A DNA stretch of 13,822 nt from Synergistaceae bacterium (GCA_017475805.1 JAFVEW010000202.1:1-13822); one strand, 5' to 3'; shown: positions 1-8,341, counted from the first letter of the stretch. Notes: a model not told the origin generated them from the letters alone. Program-made: numbers and translations.

Positions 1-810
1 GATTTGTCGAACGTTACAGGGCTCACGGAAATTTCTTTGCCGGATAACTCAGAAATCAAAGAGCTTACTATAAAAGAAAGCAAAACTCTAACAATTATCG
101 ACGTCAGCAACTCGTCTATCGAAAAATTAAACACAAACGGCTGCTCAAAACTCGAAATATTAAATTGCGAATCATGTAACATAACTAAACTTAATGTAAG
201 CGGCTGTGAGAAACTTTTAGAATTAAACTGCGCTTATAATTGTCTTGCAAGGCTCGATGTTTCTGAGCTAAAAAATTTAGGCAGTCTTAAATGTGATCAT
301 CAAGTTATAAATGGCGTCCGCAGACTAAAGCGATTTAATTTTATTGATTTTTTATTCGGAATCGAAGCTGAAATTTTCGCAACCTCAGATTATTTTACGG
401 ACGAACTTGAAAAGGTTAAAGACCTGAAAGCTCTTGATAAAAATGGCGAAGATGTGTTAGTAAATCTTGATAAAAACACGGGCGAAATTTCATTCAGCGA
501 AGCTCCAGCGGCAATAAAATATAATTATGAAACTGGATTCAAAAATATTTTGATGGACGTAACCGTCAAGACAACTGCAAGCGGCGAAGAAGGTCATAGC
601 GATGATAAAAGGGAGAATAATAACGGAAGCGGAGGCTGCAACTCGGGGGTAACCAATTTTGCACTTTCATGCTGCTTGGCGTTTTTTCTGTGTATCGGCG
701 GGTGCTTGCAAATTAAAATTAGCGTTGATAGAATTTTCTTACCGAATTTAATAAAAATTTCAATAAAATTAATTTTCAAAAGGGGAGAATTTTATGATTC
801 CGACGATTAA
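1..810 (+). CDS. Leucine-rich-repeat surface protein, 5'-truncated, with Synergist-CTERM-like tail (frameshifted)
   Basis: The reading frame is open from the first base, so the gene begins before the window; the TTG at position 4 has no ribosome binding site and is not taken as the start. The first ~95 residues are LRR units of about 21 residues, with recurring patterns such as [19 protein letters not shown], the type seen in bacterial surface and adhesion proteins. A non-repeat region of about 100 residues follows, then a polar linker, a GSGGCNSG motif and a hydrophobic stretch. That order matches Synergist-CTERM sorting tails, so the product was probably exported and processed at the surface. 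In the observed frame the tail lacks the usual basic end and runs on about 35 residues, overlapping gudD by 17 nt. Changing frame at the T6 run (682-687) gives a short tail with YRR and a stop at 714-716. The frame is therefore probably broken or misread there. The ligand is unknown. Confidence 0.7.
   Translation, partial: DLSNVTGLTEISLPDNSEIKELTIKESKTLTIIDVSNSSIEKLNTNGCSKLEILNCESCNITKLNVSGCEKLLELNCAYNCLARLDVSELKNLGSLKCDHQVINGVRRLKRFNFIDFLFGIEAEIFATSDYFTDELEKVKDLKALDKNGEDVLVNLDKNTGEISFSEAPAAIKYNYETGFKNILMDVTVKTTASGEEGHSDDKRENNNGSGGCNSGVTNFALSCCLAFFLCIGGCLQIKISVDRIFLPNLIKISIKLIFKRGEFYDSDD
725..754 (+). promoter_or_regulatory. Possible gudD promoter
   Basis: TTGATA (725-730) and TAATAA (749-754) are separated by 18 nt upstream of gudD. 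The -35 is good but the -10 is poor, and the region is so AT-rich that chance matches are expected. It would only be used if the LRR gene ends near 716. Confidence 0.25.
781..787 (+). promoter_or_regulatory. Ribosome binding site of gudD
   Basis: AGGGGAG lies 6 nt before the ATG at 794. It fixes the gudD start and shows that the overlap with the upstream frame is an effect of that frame's read-through, not coupled translation. Confidence 0.8.
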
Positions 811-2122
811 AAAAATGGACGTTTACCCCGTCGCTGGCCATGACTGCATGGAATTAAATCTCAGCGGAGCTCACGCGCCGTTTTTCACTCGCAACATCGT
901 TATTCTTGAAGACAGCTCCGGCAATATCGGCGCAGGCGAAGTTCCGGGCGGTCAAAAAATCACTAAAGCTCTCGAAGACGTCAAGCATCTTGTCGTAGGA
1001 ACTCGAATTGCTGATTACAAGAACACTTTGAATCAAATTCGCAAATGGCTCGACGAAAATATCAAAGACGACGTTCGCGGCCTTCAGACTTTCGATTTAA
1101 GAACTGGCGTTCATGTTGTTACAGCGGTTGAAGCTCCTTTGCTTGACTTGATGGGAAAATTCCTTGACGTTCCTGCGGCGGCTCTAATGGGCGACGGCGT
1201 TCAAAGAGAAAGAGTGAGATTTTTAAGTTATCTCTTCTATATCGGAGACAGAAAGAAAACAGATTTACCCTACGAAGAAGAAAGCGACTCGCCTTGCGAC
1301 TGGTACAGACTTAGACACGAAGAAGCCTTGACACCTGAAAAAATCGTAGCTCTTGCAAGGGCAACTCACGAAAAATACGGCTTTGAAGACTTCAAATTAA
1401 AAGGCGGCGTTCTGCCTCCGCGTGAAGAGTTAAAAGCTGTGCAGGCTATTAAAAAAGCCTTCCCTAATGCCCGAGTAGATCTAGACCCTAACGGCTGCTG
1501 GAGCTTGAAAGAAGCTCTCGAAATCGCGCCGGAATTAAAAGAATGTTTAGCTTACTGCGAAGACCCTTGCGGAGCTGAAGGCGGTTTCAGCGGTCGTGAA
1601 GTCATGGCCGAGTTCAGAAAAGCCGCGATGATGCCGACGGCCACGAACATGATTAATACAGATTGGCGTCAGATGTGCCACGCTTTGACGCTTCAGGCCG
1701 TAGATATTCCTTTGGCTGATCCTCATTTTTGGACAATGAACGGCTCAGTCCGAGTCGGACAGCTTTGCGCTGACTTTGGCCTCATGTGGGGCTGCCACTC
1801 GAATAACCATTTTGATATTTCGCTCGCAATGGTCGTTCAGTGCGCTGCTGCAATTCCAGGCAAAATGAACGGCATCGACACTCACTGGATTTGGCAGGAA
1901 GGCCGCGAACGTTTAACAGTTGAGCCTCAGCAAATCGTAGGCGGCTGCATTGACCTTCCAAAGAAACCCGGGCTTGGCGTTGAGGTTGATATGGCTCAGA
2001 TTAAGAAAGCTAACGAACTTTATTTTGAGCACGCATTAGGCGCACGCGATGACGCAATCGGAATGCAGTATTTAATTCCGGGCTGGAAGTTCGACAACAA
2101 AAAGCCTTGCTTAGTTAGATAA
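794..2122 (+). CDS. gudD: Glucarate dehydratase
   Basis: This enolase-superfamily enzyme dehydrates D-glucarate (and L-idarate) to 5-keto-4-deoxy-D-glucarate, the first step of glucarate catabolism in the cytoplasm. The 442 residues align along their whole length with E. coli GudD (about 446 aa), including the N-terminal IPVAGHD-like and [14 protein letters not shown] segments. The barrel carries the KxK pair (K201, K203), metal ligands D231, E256 (in EDPCG) and N285 (in TATNMI), the H335/D362 dyad (CHSNNHFD and [10 protein letters not shown]) and the conserved end GMQYLIPGW. The active site therefore looks complete. It appears monocistronic, with a strong ribosome binding site and its own terminator. 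No glucarate transporter or downstream aldolase gene is in the window, so the rest of the pathway must lie elsewhere. Confidence 0.97.
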   Translation: MIPTIKKMDVYPVAGHDCMELNLSGAHAPFFTRNIVILEDSSGNIGAGEVPGGQKITKALEDVKHLVVGTRIADYKNTLNQIRKWLDENIKDDVRGLQTFDLRTGVHVVTAVEAPLLDLMGKFLDVPAAALMGDGVQRERVRFLSYLFYIGDRKKTDLPYEEESDSPCDWYRLRHEEALTPEKIVALARATHEKYGFEDFKLKGGVLPPREELKAVQAIKKAFPNARVDLDPNGCWSLKEALEIAPELKECLAYCEDPCGAEGGFSGREVMAEFRKAAMMPTATNMINTDWRQMCHALTLQAVDIPLADPHFWTMNGSVRVGQLCADFGLMWGCHSNNHFDISLAMVVQCAAAIPGKMNGIDTHWIWQEGRERLTVEPQQIVGGCIDLPKKPGLGVEVDMAQIKKANELYFEHALGARDDAIGMQYLIPGWKFDNKKPCLVR

Positions 2123-2148
2123 AGATTAAAAGTAAAAATTTAGAAAGT

Positions 2149-2186
2149 AAGAGTTAGGGAATAAAAAAATTTCCTGACTCTTTTTT
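2149..2186 (+). terminator. Rho-independent terminator of gudD
   Basis: AAGAGTTAGGGAA (2149-2161) pairs with TTTCCTGACTCTT (2170-2182), allowing one G-U pair and a bulged G. The loop is A-rich and a T run follows. It sits 27 nt after the gudD stop. Confidence 0.8.
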
Positions 2187-2310
2187 ATTGAAGAAAATTA
2201 AAATTTTGTTTAGTGAATTTTTTAAGCGGGTCGATGCAAAACGAGTTTCAAATTTTTTGAGATACAAGCCTGCGTAAAAAATTATGACGGCTAATAAAAA
2301 TTAAGATTTT

Positions 2311-2334
2311 TGTAGTAATAAATGTAGTAATAAA
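2311..2334. repeat. 12-bp tandem repeat, two copies
   Basis: TGTAGTAATAAA is present twice head to tail without mismatch, just downstream (on the minus strand) of the sbcD terminator. Confidence 0.6.
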
Positions 2335-2368
2335 AAATAATTTCCCGACTTACACCGAGAAATTATTT
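2331..2368 (-). terminator. Rho-independent terminator of sbcD
   Basis: Read on the minus strand, AAATAATTTCTCG pairs with CGGGAAATTATTT (plus positions 2368-2335) around an 8-nt loop, with one G-U pair, and a T run follows at once. It lies about 55 nt after the sbcD stop. It has no matching T run on the plus side. Confidence 0.75.
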
Positions 2369-2422
2369 AAGAAAATGATAACACAAAAAATAAAATTTTG
2401 TTTAGAAATTCTAAATATTAAA

Positions 2423-3649
2423 TTAAAAATCAATCTCTAAATTTTGCAAGATTTCTTTGTACATCGGCATAAAAACTTTTTGTTGAGAATCAGGAGTCTT
2501 ATTTGCATCTAAGCAGATTTCAAACATCTTTAACGGTGTGAAATCTTCGATATGTTCTGAGGGTATACCACCATCCACAATTACACCAATTCGTTCGCCT
2601 TCATCACGGAGGCTTAAAACTTCAAGCAATGGAAATTTTTTTAATGACTCGCTGATTTTTTCCTGCAAGTCGCCCGCAGTTTCTTTGCCGGTGTAAGTAA
2701 TATCGAGCCAAATTGATTCATTTTCGCGGCCAAGAGAGTCAAGTTCTGAAGAAATTTCGTCAAAATTGCCTTTTATTCTTTCAAGACGCTGAAAAACAGG
2801 AACGTGAATTTCTTTAATATCAATTAAATTTTCACTGTCAAGTTCGAGAATATTAACGGCCTTTTTTCGTGAGCTAATCTCGCCAAAGTCCATTATTAAC
2901 GGCGAGCCACTGTAACGAATATTGTCGCGTGAAATTTTTTGCGGCGAGTGTAAATGTCCAAGCGCCGTATAAGTTAAAAAATCCGGGAAAATATCCGCGC
3001 CGATTTCTACAGCTGTCCCGATGTAAAGCGAGCGGACTCCGTCGCCGTCATTAACTTTTCCGCCGCGTGCGAATAAATGTCCCATAGCGATAACAGGAAT
3101 ATTTGAATTTTTAGATTTTAATTTCAAGGCTTCGGCGAAAACTTTTTCGTAATGATTTTTAATTCCTTTTATCAAAGAATTTTCGATATTATCGCCGTCA
3201 TTATTTTTCAAAGTCATAACGTCGCGCTCTCTAAGATAAGGCACAGCACACACGATTAATTCAGGCTCTCCTAAATCATCGTAAAGAGTTATAACTTCGT
3301 CCGCAGTTTTTTCGCAGGCTCCGCCTATTACATGAATCTTAAAAATTTTTAATAAATCTTTCGGAGCGTCTAAGAACGCAGGCGAGTCATGATTACCTGA
3401 AATTATAACTACATGCCTGCAGCTCGATTTAGCGATGCGGCTTAAAAATGAATAATAAATATCTTGAGCTTTATTGCCCGGCGTTGTGTTGTCAAAAATA
3501 TCTCCGGCGACTAAAAGGGCGTCAATATTTTCTGTTTTAATTAAGTTTTCGAGCCATGCGAAAAACTCTTTGAACTCTTCATGACGTTCTCTATTTTTTA
3601 ATCTCCGGCCTATGTGCCAGTCTGAAGTATGCAAAATTTTTTTAATCAT
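2423..3649 (-). CDS. sbcD: SbcD, nuclease subunit of the SbcCD (Mre11-type) complex
   Basis: SbcD is the metallophosphoesterase subunit of SbcCD, the Mre11/Rad50 counterpart that opens hairpins and protein-blocked or broken DNA ends. The phosphoesterase motifs are intact: DWHIGR (D10, H12), AGDIFD (D50), GNHD (N86-D88), GHLF (H191) and GHLH (H232, H234). The length (408 aa) is normal, and the C-terminal ~130 residues form the capping/SbcC-contact part. The minus-strand start is preceded by GAGAGAG. SbcC is normally encoded directly downstream, but here the gene is followed by a terminator and convergent gudD, and upstream lies a divergent permease. The ATPase partner must be elsewhere or absent. 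Confidence 0.94.
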   Translation of the reverse strand: MIKKILHTSDWHIGRRLKNRERHEEFKEFFAWLENLIKTENIDALLVAGDIFDNTTPGNKAQDIYYSFLSRIAKSSCRHVVIISGNHDSPAFLDAPKDLLKIFKIHVIGGACEKTADEVITLYDDLGEPELIVCAVPYLRERDVMTLKNNDGDNIENSLIKGIKNHYEKVFAEALKLKSKNSNIPVIAMGHLFARGGKVNDGDGVRSLYIGTAVEIGADIFPDFLTYTALGHLHSPQKISRDNIRYSGSPLIMDFGEISSRKKAVNILELDSENLIDIKEIHVPVFQRLERIKGNFDEISSELDSLGRENESIWLDITYTGKETAGDLQEKISESLKKFPLLEVLSLRDEGERIGVIVDGGIPSEHIEDFTPLKMFEICLDANKTPDSQQKVFMPMYKEILQNLEIDF

Positions 3650-3672
3650 TATAAAAATTTACTCTCTCGCTT

Positions 3673-3696
3673 GTTAAAATAATTAAAAATTTTAAC
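3673..3696. promoter_or_regulatory. Inverted repeat between divergent sbcD and the TSUP gene
   Basis: GTTAAAAT (3673-3680) and ATTTTAAC (3689-3696) are perfect inverted 8-bp arms with an 8-nt spacer, in the 67-nt divergent promoter region. It could be an operator. Such AT-only arms also arise easily by chance. Confidence 0.3.
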
Positions 3697-3716
3697 ATGT
3701 AAGGTGAAAATTAAAA

Positions 3717-4484
3717 TTGGAATGGCAAATTTCACAGCTTTTTATAATCTGTCCTTTAATATTTATCGGCGGAGTTATTGACGCTATCGGCGGCGGCGGC
3801 GGTTTAATTACGCTTCCGGCTTATATGATTGCGGGCTTCCCTGTTCATTACGCAATAGCAACGAACAAACTTAGTTCTCCTATAGGAACGTCGGTAGCTT
3901 TCACTAAATTTTTGCTTGACGGCTATATGCCTTTGAAACTATCGGCTTGCGGAATAGTTTTCGCGCTGCTTGGCTCGTCGCTCGGTGCTAACGCGGCTTT
4001 ATTAATCAGCGACCACGCTTTCAAAATTTTAATGCTCGTTATATTGCCATTGACGGCGGTTTATGTTTTCAAGTCTCAAAATTTATTGACCGAAGAACGC
4101 GAGGCTCAGCCTATCACGGCTAAAACTTTTATAATTTGCGTGCTTGTAGCGTTTTTCTTGGGATTTTATGACGGCTTTTACGGTCCCGGCGCGGGAACTT
4201 TTATGCTTTTATTATTGGCAGGCGCGGCAAAGTTAAGCGTTCAAAAAGCTAACGGAGTAACGAAAGCTATAAATTTCGCTACTAACATTGCTGCTTTAAC
4301 TGTTTATTTGATGAACGGCAAAGTAATTTTTACCGTAGGCATAATAGCCGGATTATTTTCAATCGCAGGAAATTATATCGGCGCAAGATTTTTTGAGAAA
4401 GGCGGTGCAAAAGCCGTCCGCCCTGTAATATTTATCGTGTTAAGTTTATTTTTCATTCGAGTAATTTATGACCTGATTTTTTAG
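3717..4484 (+). CDS. TSUP (DUF81/YfcA-type) membrane permease
   Basis: This is a sulfite exporter TauE/SafE-family permease of 255 aa with about 7-8 hydrophobic segments in the inner membrane. Family members move small organic or sulfur-containing anions; the substrate here cannot be read from sequence. Both halves of the family's inverted duplication are visible. The first has DAIGGGGGLITLPAY (22-36) and ATNKLSS (48-54); the second has YDGFYGPGAGTF (151-162) and KANGVTKAINFATN (177-190). The start is TTG, supported by AAGGTG (3701-3706) 10 nt upstream. The nearest ATG is out of frame. It is a single-gene unit, divergent from sbcD, with a strong terminator 12 nt after the stop. Confidence 0.92.
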   Translation: MEWQISQLFIICPLIFIGGVIDAIGGGGGLITLPAYMIAGFPVHYAIATNKLSSPIGTSVAFTKFLLDGYMPLKLSACGIVFALLGSSLGANAALLISDHAFKILMLVILPLTAVYVFKSQNLLTEEREAQPITAKTFIICVLVAFFLGFYDGFYGPGAGTFMLLLLAGAAKLSVQKANGVTKAINFATNIAALTVYLMNGKVIFTVGIIAGLFSIAGNYIGARFFEKGGAKAVRPVIFIVLSLFFIRVIYDLIF

Positions 4485-4496
4485 CCGAAAAATTAA

Positions 4497-4530
4497 AAGG
4501 GGAGTTTTTGTTGTGGCTCCCCTTCTTTTA
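4497..4530. terminator. Bidirectional rho-independent terminator
   Basis: AAGGGGAG (4497-4504) pairs perfectly with CTCCCCTT (4517-4524) around a 12-nt loop. T-rich tracts follow on both strands (CTTTTATC on plus; TTTTAATTTTTC on minus). It ends both the permease gene and the convergent minus-strand operon. Confidence 0.88.
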
Positions 4531-4563
4531 TCAAAATATACCTATTTCGCGCGTTTTTGGCTT

Positions 4564-6885
4564 TTAATTGTCTGCATAACGCCAGTCAAGGATAGGAAGA
4601 GGTTCAAGCCGGATAAAGCGTCCCACGATAAATCCATTGGCTTTCACAGCGGCGCCTTCGTTCACGCTTACCGTATACAGCACCTTATACCAGTTCTCGC
4701 CGTTGCCATTTACCGGGTTTCCGTCAACAATCAGGGGATCGCCGCCCTCACCATCGCCATAATCGTTGCTGACCTGATAGAGGACTTTTCCGTTAACAGG
4801 CTTGCTGCGAACATTAACCCTATTGCCTGTGGGAATTGCGTACATGAGCCTTTCTCCTCTGGCCAAGTGCGCGACATAATATGCTCGTGCCAATGTTACT
4901 GTCGCATAGGCTTGTGTCTTCTCCTCCATATTCTCATTCATACGCTCGCGCGCTTCAGCGTCGCGTCCGCCGGAAATCCACTTCGACTGTTCCTGTTTCA
5001 AAGCCTCAAAATCCTTAGTTTTCATTAATTTTCTCGCGTTTGACCACGCCGCGTTCAATGACTTGTCGGCTTTTGCAAAATCGGGATTTTTCAGCATCTG
5101 TGTATATTCAGCGTCAGAGAGCGGGGAATTTGTTTCAGATGACTCTGATGTCTCAGATGAATTATCTGAATTATCATCGGGGTCTCTGTCCGTTATATAC
5201 TGCGAAAGAACCCAGCCTCTCGCGCTGTCCCCAAAATGAACATAGTACCAATCTGAACCGTCATTTCCCGTATATTCAGCGTCAGCAATGAGTTTAGCTC
5301 CTTTGTCGAGTTTCAAAACAGCTCTTGAGCTTGTATCCGGCTCTGAGTAAATATAAGCCGTATCGCCGTTAATGGCTTTGAACTGCGACATATAGCTCCT
5401 GAGAAGATAAATATCTCCTATAGCGGCGATTGAGTAGGGGATATTTTCACGCTGCAAAAATTCTTTTACGGCTTCGTCAATTTCTATTGTTTGCGTATTG
5501 ACCGTGCTTGCTGACGGTGCTGAAGTACGAGATGCCGATTGGGAAGCGTTCACGACACGACAATGAATTATATTGATGGCTGAGGTGCCTATGCCTTCTA
5601 TTGTTACTTTTTGTCCTATTTTGAGTTGCATTGCCTCATCCTCGTTGCTCTTGTCAAAGTAACAATACAGCCAGTCCCAAGAGTTTTTAGTTTCAGCCAA
5701 CATGAAATAAATTCCTTGAATTTTACTGCGGAAATCACTTTCATTAACGCCAAGTTCGTGAACAACGCCTGATATTCTGATTTTTTTCCCGTCATACCGC
5801 CGTTTAGCAGCGAGATCATTTTCTCTATATTCTTTGACAAATTGAAGAGCACCGACTTCTATTGGGAGTTCATTATTATCGATTTCAATTTTAGTGCTTT
5901 CCGTCTTGACAGCTTCGCCTATGACGCTGCAATGATGTAATGACAAAGGATATATGAAATTATCTCTGTTTTCCTGCAATTTACCCTCTATAATTACTCT
6001 TTGACCTGTTTTCAAACGCATAACACTGTTTATTTCGCTTCTATCAAAACGGCATATAAACCCGAATAAATCCTGCCTGTTGACAAGAGTTACATAAACC
6101 TCGCCATTATCATCGTTATCTATGGAAGATATATTCTCGATGACTCTGATTCTTTTTCCAACATATTTTTGTTTAACGGCAAACTTATTTTCGTTATATT
6201 CTTCCAGAAGTGTTTTTACCTCGATTTCCATAACGCTATCCGAAGCTGACGGTTGGGTTTGTGGCTTGGGCTGTGTGCTTGCGGCTGAAGTTTGGGATTG
6301 TTTAGCCTTTCGAGCGCGGATTTTTTCGAGAGTGCTTTGGGTTTCTTTTTTAACAATTTCACTGCTATTTTCGAGCGATTTTTTGAGCCAATACTCTGCT
6401 TGTTCATAATCTTTTTGAATATCTTTACCGCCCTCATAATATACACTACCAACAAAACCTTGAGCAGCGGCAACAAATTCCTCTGCTGAACTGTAAATTT
6501 TTTGACTGCCAATTTCGAAGCCGTAAACTTTTTTAATGGTGCTTGGGTCTTTCTTGGCAATCTGCTTCATTAATTTGAAAGCCTGCGCTTCGTCTTTTTC
6601 AACGCCATGACCATCAGCGTACATAAAGGCAAGGAAAAACTGAGCCTCAACATTGCCCTGCTCATAAGATTTTTTCAGCCAATATTCAGCCTGTTCGTTA
6701 TTCTGTTTGACATTCTGTCCCATAACATACATCATGCCGAGCCTCAACTGAGCATCAGCATCGCCGTTCTCAACGCCTTTGACTATTTTGTCAACTTCCT
6801 CTTGCGACAGATTTTCAGCCGCCATTGACACGGACGCAAACGCAAGCACTACAAGCGCAAGCACAGCAACAAAACGATTTTTCAT
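4564..6885 (-). CDS. Secreted multidomain protein: Sel1 repeats, two OB-like domains, SH3-like domains, LprI-like domain
   Basis: The chosen ATG at 6885 follows AAGGAG at 8 nt. An in-frame ATG 13 codons earlier lies inside the upstream gene and has no such site. The 773-residue product begins with a clear signal peptide (1 to ~22, ending SMA before AEN), so it acts outside the cytoplasm. Next come Sel1/TPR-like repeats (~30-175) with DAQLRLGMMY and EAQFFLAFMYADGHGV. A Ser/Gln/Pro linker leads to two copies of a tRNA_anti-like OB fold (~220-325 and ~340-447; shared pattern YxGKxIR, GQxVxIEG, HCxV). A linker, an SH3-like domain (~505-565), an acidic-Ser linker, an LprI/DUF1311-like segment (~590-675, FAKADKSLNAAW) and a last SH3-like region complete it. 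Function is unknown; envelope or cell-wall contact is an inference. The 3' third has much higher G+C than the rest. Confidence 0.85.
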   Translation of the reverse strand: MKNRFVAVLALVVLAFASVSMAAENLSQEEVDKIVKGVENGDADAQLRLGMMYVMGQNVKQNNEQAEYWLKKSYEQGNVEAQFFLAFMYADGHGVEKDEAQAFKLMKQIAKKDPSTIKKVYGFEIGSQKIYSSAEEFVAAAQGFVGSVYYEGGKDIQKDYEQAEYWLKKSLENSSEIVKKETQSTLEKIRARKAKQSQTSAASTQPKPQTQPSASDSVMEIEVKTLLEEYNENKFAVKQKYVGKRIRVIENISSIDNDDNGEVYVTLVNRQDLFGFICRFDRSEINSVMRLKTGQRVIIEGKLQENRDNFIYPLSLHHCSVIGEAVKTESTKIEIDNNELPIEVGALQFVKEYRENDLAAKRRYDGKKIRISGVVHELGVNESDFRSKIQGIYFMLAETKNSWDWLYCYFDKSNEDEAMQLKIGQKVTIEGIGTSAINIIHCRVVNASQSASRTSAPSASTVNTQTIEIDEAVKEFLQRENIPYSIAAIGDIYLLRSYMSQFKAINGDTAYIYSEPDTSSRAVLKLDKGAKLIADAEYTGNDGSDWYYVHFGDSARGWVLSQYITDRDPDDNSDNSSETSESSETNSPLSDAEYTQMLKNPDFAKADKSLNAAWSNARKLMKTKDFEALKQEQSKWISGGRDAEARERMNENMEEKTQAYATVTLARAYYVAHLARGERLMYAIPTGNRVNVRSKPVNGKVLYQVSNDYGDGEGGDPLIVDGNPVNGNGENWYKVLYTVSVNEGAAVKANGFIVGRFIRLEPLPILDWRYADN

Positions 6886-6893
6886 GATACGCT

Positions 6894-6899
6894 CTCCTT
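6894..6899 (-). promoter_or_regulatory. Ribosome binding site deciding the start of the secreted protein
   Basis: On the minus strand AAGGAG lies 8 nt before the ATG at 6885, within the 16-nt gap after the upstream gene's stop. It favours this ATG over the one at 6924, and the resulting protein starts with a clean signal peptide. Confidence 0.8.
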
Positions 6900-6901
6900 T
6901 T

Positions 6902-8326
6902 TTATTTTTGTCCTTGAAGTTCAAGTTTCAAGGCTTCAATGCGGGATTTTTCCTCGTTCTTTTCGGCTTCGATTTTTGCACGTTGGGCTTCGATTCTTGC
7001 CTGTTGAGCACGTTCCGCTTCTTTACGTTCGCTGATTTTATTATAGGCGTACATAACGGCGACTGCGATCATCAGAAGCATAAGAATGATTACAAGCATT
7101 ATCATGTCGCGTTTGTCTTTTTTAGCTTTTTCAACGCGCTCAACGCCCGAACGCCTTAATTCTTCGGCAAGAGATTTGCTGTCTTTATAATCTGAAATCT
7201 CCTCGAACATCTCCGCAACACGGTTAAATTTTTCAATATCAGGCTTTGCGTCTTTCTCAACATTCCTTCTTGCAACACAAGCATTCATATATTTTTTTTC
7301 AAGTGCTTCAAGTTCTTCTTTCTTCTGTTCAAGCTCTTGAATTAAAGTCTCGCTGTCTTTGTACGGCACGATGGACGCAAGAATTTTAATGACGTTTTGA
7401 GCGTCTGACGATGAAGCGATTCTTACTTTGTAATCGAGAGCTTTAATATATTTCTGCTCCGTGAAATTCTGTTCTTGGGTTTCGACATAACTTTCAAGCT
7501 GAGTCTTTTCATCGCCTTTTGCAAAATTCAATGCGCGTTGGAATAATTTTTCATCTTTCAGCGGTTTTGCGATTTTGATTAACTCGTCCGTGTTATGAAC
7601 TTTAAGCTCCGCCATCAACTTTCCAAGATAAGCCTGTGAATTTTCGGGGTCTTGTCTCAAAGCCTGTTCAAAATAGCGTTCGGCTTCATCAAAATCATTG
7701 TCAGCCATGAAGATAAATGCCCGTTTGATTAACGCTTCTGTTTCAACGCCAAGGACAGGCTCAAAAGTTTTAATTTTTTCTTGAACGGGTGAAGTTTGGG
7801 TTAAAGTTTCTGAATGTGAAGACTGAGTTGTCTGCGAAGAAGCTGAATTTGAACTATTACGGTTTTTGTCTTCCGCTTCATCTGCCCTTGATAAAGCGGA
7901 GGCAAGAGCAAAGCACACAATTTGAAGAATCATAGGCACGTATGGTGCTATCCCACCGCCTGCTAAACCATAAAGCCTGGAACTGCGGACAGCGTCCATG
8001 TACATACTGTAAACGTAAAACATTACCGCAGCCTCTATGAAGCAAAGATAAGCCGTGAACTTGAAAAATCCCGGAACGTTCTTGTTCCTGTTTCTCATGA
8101 GAGCGTGATAGCTTCCGAAAATTGCCACGATCTGATTCACAGTGAAAACAATACCGAAAATTCCGTAAAGGAAGAAAAATAATTCGCCCTGTCTTGTAAG
8201 CCAGCCAAAGAAAAAACCAGCGAAACCTAAATCGCCAAAAGGATTATTGTTATTGCTTAAAATAGCGAACGGAAAGAAGTTAATCGCCACCCCGACAAGC
8301 CCGAAAATAAACGCCGCAACGTTCAC
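6902..8326 (-). CDS. Membrane-anchored TPR protein of unknown function
   Basis: I do not recognise a named family. From the GTG at 8326 the product is 474 aa. Four hydrophobic segments (~5-25, 47-71, 88-108, 127-146) are followed by a Ser/Thr/Gln-rich linker (155-182). A TPR-like unit comes next (~197-235, DFDEAERYFEQALRQDPENSQAYLGKL), then a helical region with two YKDS motifs (PYKDSETL at 321-328 and DYKDSKSL at 379-386). A fifth membrane helix (408-427) is followed by a highly charged Ala/Glu/Lys coiled coil to the end. YKDS repeats are seen in many TPR-like proteins of anaerobes. The GTG is preferred over the ATG at 8365 because AAGGAG lies 9 nt before it and the probable promoter leaves almost no leader for the ATG. 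It is followed after 16 nt by the secreted Sel1/SH3 protein, so the two are probably co-transcribed and may act together at the envelope. Confidence 0.75.
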   Translation of the reverse strand: MNVAAFIFGLVGVAINFFPFAILSNNNNPFGDLGFAGFFFGWLTRQGELFFFLYGIFGIVFTVNQIVAIFGSYHALMRNRNKNVPGFFKFTAYLCFIEAAVMFYVYSMYMDAVRSSRLYGLAGGGIAPYVPMILQIVCFALASALSRADEAEDKNRNSSNSASSQTTQSSHSETLTQTSPVQEKIKTFEPVLGVETEALIKRAFIFMADNDFDEAERYFEQALRQDPENSQAYLGKLMAELKVHNTDELIKIAKPLKDEKLFQRALNFAKGDEKTQLESYVETQEQNFTEQKYIKALDYKVRIASSSDAQNVIKILASIVPYKDSETLIQELEQKKEELEALEKKYMNACVARRNVEKDAKPDIEKFNRVAEMFEEISDYKDSKSLAEELRRSGVERVEKAKKDKRDMIMLVIILMLLMIAVAVMYAYNKISERKEAERAQQARIEAQRAKIEAEKNEEKSRIEALKLELQGQK

Positions 8327-8335
8327 GAAAATCCA

Positions 8336-8341
8336 CTCCTT
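8336..8341 (-). promoter_or_regulatory. Ribosome binding site deciding a GTG start
   Basis: AAGGAG on the minus strand, followed 9 nt later by GTG at 8326. No comparable site precedes the in-frame ATG at 8365. Confidence 0.7.

Larger units (their letters stand above)
2199..2405. repeat. 15-bp direct repeat pair
   Basis: TAAAATTTTGTTTAG occurs at 2199-2213 and again, identically, at 2391-2405, with 177 nt between. The sequence is AT-rich but has an identical GTTTAG end. No transposase is present between the copies, so it may be a remnant or simple duplication. Confidence 0.5.
2123..2422. other. 300-nt intergenic gap between the convergent gudD and sbcD genes
   Basis: The gap holds two terminators, one per strand, a 15-bp direct repeat pair (2199-2213 and 2391-2405) and a 12-bp tandem duplication (2311-2334). 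I see no plausible ORF with a ribosome binding site, no tRNA and no mobile-element gene in it. Confidence 0.6.

Noticed and set aside
4..6. TTG as the start of the LRR protein
   Set aside because: The frame is open to the window edge, there is no ribosome site, and the repeats are already in progress.
4513..5028. Plus-strand 171-codon frame
   Set aside because: It is antisense to the C-terminal domains of the secreted protein, which has recognisable domains, while this frame has none; it also begins at the shared terminator.
6886..6924. 13-codon N-terminal extension of the secreted protein
   Set aside because: It overlaps the upstream gene's end, and the AAGGAG at 6894-6899 serves the ATG at 6885, which starts a proper signal peptide.
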